Positions 25,507 through 34,400 of a stretch of 64,000 bases of DNA are shown here, one piece after another. A program made the translations under genes and the position numbers. This DNA is from Paractinoplanes tereljensis (GTDB lineage Bacteria; Actinomycetota; Actinomycetes; Mycobacteriales; Micromonosporaceae). The stretch covers positions 62,001-126,000 of the forward strand of contig NZ_BOMY01000001.1 of assembly GCF_016862435.1 (NCBI RefSeq), given 5' to 3'. The first letter of the stretch is position 1. Every line of letters starts with the position of its first letter. The notes under the pieces were generated by a model that made no database searches, was not told the origin of the DNA, and saw only the letters and a program-made list of their open reading frames with translations.

Positions 25507-25836
25507 GTGGTCGTCCTGAATATCGGCAGTGTCTGTTTCGGGCTGGTGATCGGTTTCATCACCTACCGCACCCTGGTCCACACCAACGACAAGGCCAGCA
25601 TCTCCGACCTGGCCGCGGTGATCGCCGCGGTCGGCGGCGGCGCGGTGACCGCGCTCTTCCCGGAGGGTACGGAGGCCTTCGGCTACTACGCCATCGGGTT
25701 GGCCGTGGGGGTCGCCGCCTATCTGGGCATCGCACTGAAGGCGGGCAAGGATCCGCTGGTCGTGCTGAGCGCTCCCGAAGACGCCCTGCCCGCTGGTGGC
25801 GGTGGCCGGCCCGACGATCCGGGCCGGCCGTCGTAG
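25507..25836 (+). CDS. Small three-TM membrane protein next to CHAT protease
   Basis: A 109-residue protein from GTG 25507 with GGGG six bases ahead. Three hydrophobic segments (about 1-23, 33-52, 59-80) and a Pro/Gly-rich cytoplasmic or external tail. I recognise no family. Its tight spacing behind the CHAT gene, and its likely shared transcript, make it a candidate partner: anchor, substrate or pore-forming effector. It is much shorter than bacterial gasdermins and shows no obvious gasdermin features. Confidence 0.6.
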   Translation: MVVLNIGSVCFGLVIGFITYRTLVHTNDKASISDLAAVIAAVGGGAVTALFPEGTEAFGYYAIGLAVGVAAYLGIALKAGKDPLVVLSAPEDALPAGGGGRPDDPGRPS

Positions 25837-25867
25837 GCTGCTTCTGAAGATCAACCTGGGAGGCAGC

Positions 25868-26722
25868 ATGCGGATCGCAGTCACCGGCGGCACCGGCAAG
25901 CTCGGCCGGGCCGTCGTCGCCGACCTGAGGGAACACGGCCACGAGGTCATCAACCTGGACGCGGCGGCACAGCGTCCGGACATCCGCATCGATCTCACCG
26001 ACTACGGGCAGACCCTGGAGGCGCTCACCGAGATCGACGACCGGTACGACCGGATCGACGCGGTGGTGCACCTCGCGGCGATCCCGGCTCCCGGCATCAC
26101 CGGGAACGCGGCCACCTTCCACAACAACATCAACGCGACCTACAACGTTTTCGCGGCGGCTCGCGCGGCCGGCATCACCAACGTGGTGTGGGCGTCCAGC
26201 GAGACGCTGCTGGGCATCCCGTTCGAGACCCCGCCGCCGTACATCCCGCTCGACGAGGAATACCCGGCCCGCCCCGAGTCGCGGTACGCGCTGGCCAAGC
26301 ACCTCGAGGAGACGATGGCGGCCGAGTTCTGCCGGTGGAACCCGGCGCTGAAGATGATCGGGCTGCGCTTCTCCAACGTGATGGACCCGCAGGACTACGC
26401 CGAGTTCCCGTCGTTCGACGCCGATCCCCGGTCCCGCAAGTGGAACCTGTGGGGCTACATCGACGCCCGGGACGGCGCCCAAGCGGTCCGCAAGGCCCTC
26501 GCCTACGACGCGACCGGCGTGGAGATCTTCATCATCGCCAACAGCGACACCGTGATGAGCCGCTCGTCGGCAAGCTTGGCCGCCGAGGTCTACCCGGGCG
26601 TCAAGGTGACGAAGGAACTGGGCGAGCACGAGACGCTGCTCTCGATCGACAAGGCCCGGCGGCTGCTGGGCTACGAGCCAGAGCACTCCTGGCGCGACCC
26701 GGTCACCGGCCCAGGAGCATGA
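25868..26722 (+). CDS. NAD-dependent epimerase/dehydratase (extended SDR)
   Basis: A 284-residue sugar-type oxidoreductase. Start ATG 25868 with a GGGAGG site. The N-terminus shows the cofactor motif VTGGTGKLG, with a VVHLAAIPAP strand and the active-site YALAK (Y-x3-K) with an upstream WASSE serine. The sequence resembles uronate-dehydrogenase or UDP-sugar epimerase-like SDRs; the substrate is unknown. It overlaps the opposing MDR gene by 20 bp at the 3' end. Whether it belongs to the CHAT transcript 31 bp upstream is open. Confidence 0.88.
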   Translation: MRIAVTGGTGKLGRAVVADLREHGHEVINLDAAAQRPDIRIDLTDYGQTLEALTEIDDRYDRIDAVVHLAAIPAPGITGNAATFHNNINATYNVFAAARAAGITNVVWASSETLLGIPFETPPPYIPLDEEYPARPESRYALAKHLEETMAAEFCRWNPALKMIGLRFSNVMDPQDYAEFPSFDADPRSRKWNLWGYIDARDGAQAVRKALAYDATGVEIFIIANSDTVMSRSSASLAAEVYPGVKVTKELGEHETLLSIDKARRLLGYEPEHSWRDPVTGPGA

Positions 26723-27671
26723 CCACCTTGCCGGCCGCCTGGTTGCTCTCCATGTGCCGGTGGGCCTCGACGATGCCGTCGAGGTCGACGACCCGGTCGA
26801 GGTTAGGCCGGTAGACGCCGGCCTCGACGTTGCGGACGACCCGTTCGAGTACGGCCGCGCCCTGGTTGTCGTTGCTGTGGAAGGCGGTCAGCCGGGTGCC
26901 GGACGGGATCATCGCGATCGGTTCGAAGCCCGGGACCAGCCATCCGCTCAGCGAGCCCGCCACACAGACGGTTCCGCCCGGCCGGACCAGGCGCAGCGAG
27001 TCGGCGACCGTGGCCGCCCCGACCAGATCCAGCACGTGGCTGGGTTTGTTCGGCCCGGGCAGGTCGAGTGACCCGCCGTCGTCGACCAGCACGCGGTCGA
27101 CGCCGGCCGCGGTCAGCGCGCCCGCCTTCTCCGGGCGGCGGGTGGTGGCCGCGACCTCGACGCCGAGGCCGTGCGCGATCGTCGCGGCGGCCAGGCCCAC
27201 CGACGACGTGCCGCCCCGGATCAGCAACCGTTCGCCGGGCCGGACCCCCAGCACGTCGAGGGCGCCCTGCGCGGTCAGGTAGGTCTCCGGCAGCGCGGCC
27301 AGCACCTCCCAGGGCAGCGTGGTGGTCACCGGCATGAGCAGGCTGTTCGGCAGCAGGGCGTACTCGGCGTAGCCGCCGTCGAAGGCCCGGCCCATCTCCC
27401 CCATCACCGCCGCGACCGTGCTGCCCTCCGGGATCGACGGGTCGGTCGAGGCCGCCACCAGGCCCACGCATTCGATGCCCAGCACGCGCGGGAACCGCAC
27501 GCTCGGCGAATGCCCCTGCCGGGTACGCAGTTCGGAACGGTTGAGGCCCGCGCCCATCACCCGCACCAGGCTCCAGCCGTCGCGTACCGCCGGCACCGGC
27601 AGCTCCCGGATCTCCAGAACTTCGGGGCCGCCGGCCCGCACACAGACCGCTGCCCGCATCGTCGTCGTCAT
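26703..27671 (-). CDS. Quinone-oxidoreductase-like MDR dehydrogenase
   Basis: A 322-residue medium-chain dehydrogenase/reductase of the zinc-free quinone-reductase branch. N-terminal GroES-like fold with GLNRSELRTRQG, then the nucleotide-binding motif GGTSSVGLAAA, as in NADPH-dependent quinone or enoyl reductases. No structural-zinc cysteine cluster is present. Divergent from an AraC-family regulator, with only 54 bp between starts, so likely controlled by it. The substrate is unknown; small electrophiles are plausible. Confidence 0.88.
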   Translation of the reverse strand: MTTTMRAAVCVRAGGPEVLEIRELPVPAVRDGWSLVRVMGAGLNRSELRTRQGHSPSVRFPRVLGIECVGLVAASTDPSIPEGSTVAAVMGEMGRAFDGGYAEYALLPNSLLMPVTTTLPWEVLAALPETYLTAQGALDVLGVRPGERLLIRGGTSSVGLAAATIAHGLGVEVAATTRRPEKAGALTAAGVDRVLVDDGGSLDLPGPNKPSHVLDLVGAATVADSLRLVRPGGTVCVAGSLSGWLVPGFEPIAMIPSGTRLTAFHSNDNQGAAVLERVVRNVEAGVYRPNLDRVVDLDGIVEAHRHMESNQAAGKVVMLLGR

Positions 27672-27725
27672 GGCCTGAACTGTGAAGCCGGATCGTGCGG
27701 CCGCCCACCGTTAAAATGCCAAGCC

Positions 27726-28475
27726 ATGCCGCTAGCGCGCCAATCCCGGATCTGGCCGTACGGCGGCGTGCACCGATGGCCGTCGGGCGCGACAAGCGAG
27801 CCGCACACCCACACCCGCGGACATCTGGTGTACGCGGCCGGCGGCGTCCTGTCCGTACACACCGAGCAGGGCACCCTGATCGTGCCGGCCAACCGGGTCG
27901 CCTGGATCCCGGCCGAGTCCACGCACTATCACCGGACGCACGGCGACACCGACATGCGGATCGTCTTCCTGCCGCCGTCACTCGCCCTGCGGGCCGGCAC
28001 CCGCCCGGCGGTGCTGCTCGCCTCCGGGCTGGTCCGCGAGCTTCTGCTCACCCTCACCGGGTCACGGCCGCTCGACCGCGGCACTCGCGCCCGCCTGCAC
28101 CGGGTGCTTGTCGACGAGCTCCGCGAGGCGGCCGAACAGCCGACCCGGCTGCCCGAGCCCCGCGACGACCGGTTGCGCGCGGTGGCCCGGATCCTGGACG
28201 ACGATCCGGCCGACAACAGCTCGCTGGCGGTGCTCGGGCGGCGGGTCGGGGCCGGCGCGCGGACGCTCAGCCGGCTCTTTCATGACGAGCTCGGCATGAC
28301 GTTCTACGAGTGGCGAACCCAGCTGCGCGTCGGCCACGCACTCATCCTGCTGGCCGAGGGCCACGACACCACCCACGTCGCGCACGCCTGCGGCTGGGCC
28401 AACCCGAGCAGCTTCATCGCCGCCTTCACCACCATCGTCGGCACCACCCCCGGCCGTCACTCCCGGGGGCGGTGA
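27726..28475 (+). CDS. AraC-family transcriptional regulator
   Basis: A 249-residue regulator. The N-terminal cupin-like sensor has an HTHTRGHLVYA metal/ligand-type histidine motif. The C-terminal pair of helix-turn-helices runs from about 160 to 245 (RRVGAGARTLSRLFHDELGMTFYEWRTQLR and HVAHACGWANPSSFIAAF). Start ATG 27726. It is divergent from the quinone-reductase-like gene, its most likely target. Confidence 0.9.
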   Translation: MPLARQSRIWPYGGVHRWPSGATSEPHTHTRGHLVYAAGGVLSVHTEQGTLIVPANRVAWIPAESTHYHRTHGDTDMRIVFLPPSLALRAGTRPAVLLASGLVRELLLTLTGSRPLDRGTRARLHRVLVDELREAAEQPTRLPEPRDDRLRAVARILDDDPADNSSLAVLGRRVGAGARTLSRLFHDELGMTFYEWRTQLRVGHALILLAEGHDTTHVAHACGWANPSSFIAAFTTIVGTTPGRHSRGR

Positions 28476-28488
28476 CCGGCCCGCGCGT

Positions 28489-29925
28489 CTAGCCCTCGGC
28501 GGCTTGCAGCTCGCGCGGGGAGTACTCGACGCCGTCGAAAGGCCAGGCGTCGTCGAGCCAGTGGCGGACGATGGCGTACAGCTTGGTGTCCAGTTCGGCC
28601 CGGTCGTGGCGCACCCAGGAACGCACCGCGGCCCAGCCGGGGGTCTTCGTCGGGTAGATGTAGACGCAGCCGACCAGTTCGTCGCCGGACAGCACGGTGT
28701 AGGTGAAGCCGGACCGCTGCTGGAAGTCGGCGGCGTGCTGGCGGAGGTCCGCGAGGTTCTCGTCGATCGACATGTCGTACGGCCACGGGTACTCGGTGAA
28801 GCCCGGCGTGCGGCGGATGTGCTCGACGCTGGTGGTCCACGCCTGGTAGTCCCGGTCGTTGTGCTCGGGGCCCAGCGGCAACAGCCGGAGGCCGTCCTCG
28901 CTCAGCCCCGGCGGGACCTCGAAATCGGGTGGCACGAACGCGTTGTCGGTGACGACACTCATTCCCTTGATCCTGTCTGTATGGGTGAGCACGGGGACCG
29001 GGTTGAGGACATTTCTCCTCTCCCCGTTGAGGTAGGCGGCGACATTCTCGTAGATCACGTCGAGGTTCGCCCGCCGCGATTCGTCGGTGTACCAGGCGAT
29101 GCCCGGAGTAAGCACCACGTTGGGCAACGAGCGGATGTGTTCCTTGGAATCGGCCGCGAGGTGGTCGAGGCCGGCGCCCGCGATCTTCCCGTCGGTGAGC
29201 AACCGAAGCAACGCGGGCTGGTCGATGACCTCGCCGCGGGAGGTGTTGACCAGGATCGCTGACGGCTTCATCGACTCCAGCAGGCGGGCGTCCAGGAGTC
29301 CCCGGGTCGAGTCGTCCAGCGGCACGTGCACCGAGAGGAAGTCGGAACCTGCGACCACGTCGGCGAGCCCGGTGGGTTCGATGCCGGACACCGGCGTACC
29401 GCTGCGGTTGGTGCCGATGATCCGCATGCCGAAGCCGGCCGCCGCGAGGGCCGCGACCGCCCGCGCGGTCCCGCCGGTGCCGATCAGGCCGAGCGTGCGC
29501 CCGCGCAGGCCGATGCCGAGGTAGGGCGCGTGGTCGATGTGGTCGCCGCGGCGGACCGCGGCGTCGCCGGCCAGCAGCCGGCGCGCGACCGCGAGCAGCA
29601 GCGCGAACACGTGCTCGCCGACCGCCTCGCTGGAGTAGGCGGGGCAGTTGGCCACGGTGATCCCGGCCCGGCTCGCGGCGGCCAGGTCGACGAAGTCGAA
29701 GCTGGTGGTGACCAGCACGATGTGCCGGACCCGGCGCATCTGGGCGAACATGTCGGCGGTCAGCGCGGTCCACTCCACGATCGCGATGTCGCAGTCGTTG
29801 AGCCGGCGTACGGCGGTGGCCGGGCTGGGCCGGTCGTGCCAGACGGTGAACTCGCCGAGCTCCGCCATCCGGCTCTCGAATTCCGGCGACAGGAACGTCG
29901 GCTCGTCGAGATAGGTGATCCTCAT
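28489..29925 (-). CDS. D-2-hydroxyacid dehydrogenase-GNAT fusion
   Basis: A 478-residue two-domain protein. Residues 1-310 form a D-isomer hydroxyacid dehydrogenase: cofactor motif GLIGTGGTARAVAAL, NTSRGEVID with the substrate arginine, the glutamate region GLDHLAADSKE, and a terminal segment where the usual catalytic His-Pro reads PGIAWYTDE rather than a classic H. Residues about 325-478 form a GNAT-like acyltransferase (LRLLPLGPEHNDRDYQAW..YTVLSGDELVGCVYIYPT). In many genomes the GNAT part is a free-standing protein. The ATG at 29925 overlaps the aminotransferase stop (ATGA). Loss of the catalytic His would imply altered chemistry. Confidence 0.82.
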   Translation of the reverse strand: MRITYLDEPTFLSPEFESRMAELGEFTVWHDRPSPATAVRRLNDCDIAIVEWTALTADMFAQMRRVRHIVLVTTSFDFVDLAAASRAGITVANCPAYSSEAVGEHVFALLLAVARRLLAGDAAVRRGDHIDHAPYLGIGLRGRTLGLIGTGGTARAVAALAAAGFGMRIIGTNRSGTPVSGIEPTGLADVVAGSDFLSVHVPLDDSTRGLLDARLLESMKPSAILVNTSRGEVIDQPALLRLLTDGKIAGAGLDHLAADSKEHIRSLPNVVLTPGIAWYTDESRRANLDVIYENVAAYLNGERRNVLNPVPVLTHTDRIKGMSVVTDNAFVPPDFEVPPGLSEDGLRLLPLGPEHNDRDYQAWTTSVEHIRRTPGFTEYPWPYDMSIDENLADLRQHAADFQQRSGFTYTVLSGDELVGCVYIYPTKTPGWAAVRSWVRHDRAELDTKLYAIVRHWLDDAWPFDGVEYSPRELQAAEG

Positions 29926-31061
29926 GCGACCAGCGGCCTTCGGGGAACCGGCCGCAGGGTGCTGGCGGCGGCGATCCGGTCGCAGAGGGCGGCGAACATG
30001 CGCGGGTCCCGGGCCAGCGCGAACCGCACGTGCCGCCGGCCGCGCGCCGACTCGGCCCAGAAGAAGTGGTCCCCCGGCAGGATGCCGATGCCCTGCTCGG
30101 CGAGCAGCTCGACCACGTCGGCGGAGTCCAGCTCGGGGTCGTCGATGCGGACCCATTCGACGCTGACCGCGGCCGGCGCCGGGACCGGAGTCAGCACGGT
30201 GCCGGCCAGCGTCTCCCGCAGGAGGGCCCGGTTGACCGCGACCGGCCGCCGCACGCTGACGTCCAGGCCGCGGCGGAGGCTGTCAAGGATGTACTCCCGC
30301 ACCAGCCGGAGCACGAACGGGCTCACGTTCAGCAGTACGTCGTTGTGCACCTCGAGGATCTCCGGGTAGAGATCCGGGCTCGAGGCCAGGATGCTGCACT
30401 TGAGATCGAGCGTCGGCCAGGTCTTGCCGGTGTCCTCGATGCACACGTAGGAGACTCCGGTGTCCCGCAGTACGGCGTACTGATCCCAGCCGTCCAGGTC
30501 GCTGAAGAACCGGAACGTCCAGTCCAGGATGAGGATCTGCCCCTCGGCCGCGCAGCGGCGAGCCAGCCGGGTGAACCCGTCGCGGTCCAGCACGAACCCG
30601 GTCGGGTTGTTCGGCAGCACCAGGAAGACCGCGTCGGTGCCGGCCGCCCCGGACCGCGGTGGCGCGAAGACCTCCTCGTCCAGCGGCGTCATCCGGACCC
30701 GGCGCCGGGCCATGATCGTGGCGAGGTTGTCGAAGCAGGGCTGCATCAGGCTCACCGACAGCCGCCGCCGGTGCAGGAAGGTGGCGACCAGGTCGGTCGC
30801 CAGCGAGGCCGAGGTGCACAGCAGGGTGTGTGGGTCGGTGGCGGCCGTCCCCTGCCCGGCCAGCTCGAAGAACGCGGCCTGGAACTCGCGCTCGGCTTCC
30901 AGCTGCCGGCTCTGGTCACTGATCAGATAGAGCTCCGGCAACCGGCAGCGGATCTCGTCCTGGGCGGCGTCCTGCCCCTGCCGGGCGTGCCCGTCGGTCA
31001 GATTGAATTCCAGCGCCAGGCCGTCTCTCTCGTACCGGGTGAGATTCGGATGCCTGTTCAC
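29922..31061 (-). CDS. PLP-dependent class I/II aminotransferase
   Basis: A 379-residue fold-type I PLP enzyme. Visible signatures: an LVLPNNPTGFVL cofactor loop, an ILDWTFRFF segment with the Asp that pairs the pyridine nitrogen, GKTWPTLDLKCS with the Schiff-base lysine near residue 230, and a late RHVRFALAR arginine for the carboxylate. It resembles aminotransferases and PLP oxidases of unusual amino-acid pathways more than housekeeping AspC types. The GTG at 31061 overlaps the Trypco1 stop (GTGA), and its own stop overlaps the dehydrogenase start, so all three genes are translationally coupled. Substrate unknown. Confidence 0.85.
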   Translation of the reverse strand: MNRHPNLTRYERDGLALEFNLTDGHARQGQDAAQDEIRCRLPELYLISDQSRQLEAEREFQAAFFELAGQGTAATDPHTLLCTSASLATDLVATFLHRRRLSVSLMQPCFDNLATIMARRRVRMTPLDEEVFAPPRSGAAGTDAVFLVLPNNPTGFVLDRDGFTRLARRCAAEGQILILDWTFRFFSDLDGWDQYAVLRDTGVSYVCIEDTGKTWPTLDLKCSILASSPDLYPEILEVHNDVLLNVSPFVLRLVREYILDSLRRGLDVSVRRPVAVNRALLRETLAGTVLTPVPAPAAVSVEWVRIDDPELDSADVVELLAEQGIGILPGDHFFWAESARGRRHVRFALARDPRMFAALCDRIAAASTLRPVPRRPLVA

Positions 31062-31375
31062 GGTTTTTCCCAGGTCACCGTCACCGTTATCTGCGCACCA
31101 GCCTTGGTGCCGGCAATGATCGCCGTCGCCTGCGCGGTGAACATGACCCCGAATTCGATCTCTATGCGCGAGGGAGAAGATGCCATTTCGCGCAGAGAGT
31201 GAAAGGCGTCATCGGCCGCGGAGCGGATCGGTGCGAGTGCCGCAGACAGCGAGCCGACGGCGTTTACAGCAGCCTGAGCTGCGCGGGAGTTGGTGGGGAC
31301 AATGCCATCCTCATCAGGGACCGCCACGATCACCGAGGCGCCGTCGGATGTGGTGAAGCGCTCGATAGTGCCCAT
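31058..31375 (-). CDS. Trypco1 (trypsin-co-occurring domain 1) protein
   Basis: A 105-residue single-domain protein of the Trypco1/CU044_2847 type: an ERFTTSDGASVIVAV opening strand, a helical centre, an IEIEFGVMFTAQATAII segment and a closing ITVTVTWEK strand. The family name reflects its regular pairing with trypsin-like proteases in actinomycete conflict systems. Here the protease-STAND protein is divergent, 44 bp away, matching that association. Unusually, its 3' end is coupled by GTGA to an aminotransferase gene. Its molecular role is not established; an adaptor or sensor is likely. Confidence 0.85.
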   Translation of the reverse strand: MGTIERFTTSDGASVIVAVPDEDGIVPTNSRAAQAAVNAVGSLSAALAPIRSAADDAFHSLREMASSPSRIEIEFGVMFTAQATAIIAGTKAGAQITVTVTWEKP

Positions 31376-31419
31376 TCCCGAGATGATAGAGCCGGCCCGC
31401 GAATGAATGGGGATCTTGA

Positions 31420-34400
31420 ATGAACCCGTCCGCGCTCAAAAGATCAGTAATTCGGGTGACCAACGTGGACGGCGAAACGCTCGGCTCCGGTTTCGCGGCC
31501 CTGACCGGCGGTTATTTCCTCACCTGCTGGCACGTGATCGAGGACGTCGCCGATCTTCGAATTCAGATCGAGGGGGACAATCGCCGGCTGCCGGCCGCGG
31601 TGCGCGCCGACCTGTCCGACCCGGCCGCCGACATCGCCGTGCTGCACGCCCCCGACGCCGCCACCGTTCCGGTGGTGCGAGCCAGCCGGTCCTGGGCCGC
31701 CAACGACGGAGCCTGGACGTACGGCTTCCAGTACCAGGCGCACGTCAGCAGCGGTTACCCGGTGATCGGGCGGATCTCGGGCGACACGGTGGTCGACGGC
31801 CAGGAGTTCATCCTGATCGCGGACGTCGACGTGCAGCGCGGCATCAGCGGGGCACCGCTGCTCGACATGGACACCGGCCGGGTCGTCGGCATCGTCCAGG
31901 CCCGGCTGAGCAACAAGGGAGTCGGCCTGGCTGTGCCGATCAGCGCGGCCGCGAACCGGTGGGTGGCCTTCCGGCAGTCGCTGTCCCGCCCCGAACACCA
32001 GTTGCGGGGCCGGGTCGCCGACCTGTTCGGCGCCATGGGTTACCGGGTCACCGAGCAGTCCGGCGAGGCCGGCATCACCCCGTCGCTGGTCGCCGAACTG
32101 ACCGTGGGACCGGTGCTGCTGCGCGCGCTCGTGGTGGTGCTCGACGGCGAGGCGCAACAGCCCGGCGACGCCCAGCGCGCGGTACACCTGGTCGGCTCGC
32201 TGCTGGCCCAGCGCCGGTACGACAAGGGCTTCGTGGTCACCGCCGCAGCCCATCCCGCACCGGTGCACGCGGTCGCCGACACCCACCACGTCCTGCTGAT
32301 CACGGTCGCCGATCTGGAGCGGACGCTTATCGACTTCGACCACTACCTGCGTGCGGTGGTGCACGACTACGAGAACTTCGGCGAGTTCTACCACGGCGAC
32401 GCGCATCCGGTCATCGACCACTTCCGGTGGTGCGACCTCTACCGCTACTACATCGACCTGCGCTGCGTGGACCTGCTGTCCGGACAGTCGTACCCGAGTT
32501 CGGCCTCGACGCTCACCGAGTTCCTCGGCACGCCCGAGAGGCACCTGCTGTCCATCCTCGGCGACTACGGCACCGGCAAGACGTCGCTCTGCCTCCAGCT
32601 CACCTACGACCTGGCCCGGGAATGCCTGCGCGACCCGGCCGCCACCCGGATCCCGCTGTTCATCCCGCTGCGCAACTTCGACCGGCAGCAAGGGATGCGC
32701 CGGCTCATCCTGGACACCCTCACCGACTACGGCATCCAGGTCACCGACTACAAGGCGTTCGAGCTGATGTCCCGGGCCGGCCGGTTCGTGCTGCTGTTCG
32801 ACGGCTTCGACGAGGTGGCCGACGGCCTCGACCGGCGGGAGGTGACCCAACTGTTCAGCCAGATCACCACGCTGGTCACCGGCCGGGCCAAGATCGTGCT
32901 CACCTGCCGTACGCACTACTTCCGCTCCGAGCACCAGAGCCTGGAAACCCTGACCACCGAGGCGATGACGCCGCTCATGCGGGAGGTGCGGGCGCATCGC
33001 GGGTTCGGCATCGTGGAACTGCAAAAGCTCGACGAGCCGCAGATCCTGGAGCTGATGTCCCGGCGGTACGCCCAGGACTATCGAGGCCGCTGGGGATACA
33101 TCAGCAACGTCTACAACCTGGCCGATCTGGCCCGTACGCCGATCATGCTCACCATCATGCTGAACTCGTTCGGCGACCTGCTCTCGCTCGGCTCCGACAC
33201 CGCGGTCAAGTCGGCGACCCTCTACGACATGTACACGAAGTTCTGGCTCGAGCGCGACGACGAACGCTCGGACATCACCGCCCAGGAACGGCTGGCGTTC
33301 GCCCAGGCGCTGGCCTGGCGGATGTACGCCACCGACCGGCTGTTCATCCCGTACGAGGAGCTGAGTGCGGCCGTCGGAGAGTTCTTCGCCGAGTCGTTCC
33401 CGCACGACCCGCAGCGGTTGCAGAAGCTCGACACCAACGTGCGAACCTGCTCGTTCCTGGCCCGGGACCGGTTCGGCAACTTCATGTTCGCGCACAAGTC
33501 CTTCATGGAGTTCTTCGTGGCCAAGCGACTGGCCGGCAGCGTCGCCGAGTGGCCCGTCATCGACCTCGGGCAACGCGTCATCCCGTACGAGATCACCGAC
33601 TTCGTCCAGCAACTCGCCTCGCCGCACGACATCGCCACCATCAAGGCGCAGGCACTCAACCGCCAGAACAGCGACATTCTGCGGGGCATGTGCATGGACA
33701 TCCTGATCGGACTGGGCGACACCGTCCGGGAGGAACCGCTGGTCTTCGCCATGGTCGCGGCGCCGGACGGCCGGCTGGTCACCGCCAACGCCGACGGCAC
33801 AGCCACCGTCCTGACCCCCGACCTGACCATCGCCGCCACGCTGACCGGCCACGACGACTGGATCCGGCAGGTGGTGATCAGCCCCGACGGGCACCTGCTG
33901 GCCACCTGCGGATGGGACGGCCGGGTGCTGCTCTGGGACCTGCCCGGCCCGACCCGGCGGGGCGAGTTCCGGCTGCCCGAGCGGGTCAACTCGGTCTGCT
34001 TCGACCGGCACTCCCGGCTTCTGCTGTGTGCCGGTTACGACCGCGCCATCTCGGTGCTGCACGTCGACACCATGCGCCCGGCCTTCACGCTGACCGGGCA
34101 CGCCGGCGCGGTCAACGCGGTGATCGCCAGCCCCACCGCCGACGTCGTGGTCAGCGCGGGGCTGGACAAGACCCTGCGGGTCTGGTCGCTCGAGCAGGCC
34201 GGGCGGCCGACGACCGTACGCCAGCAGGAGGAACCCATCACCCGGCTGGCCTTCGCGGCCGACGGCCGCAGCTTCGCGGCCGGAAACTGGACCGGCAAGG
34301 TCACCGTCTGGGAGGTTCCGGCGGTACGGCCTCGGTGGATGAGCAGCGAGCACACCAACATGATCGGTGCGCTCGCCTACTCCCCCGACAGCGAACTGCT

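Noticed and set aside
25507..25836. Bacterial gasdermin next to the CHAT protease
   Set aside because: Too short (109 residues), three TM helices throughout, and none of the beta-rich gasdermin pattern.
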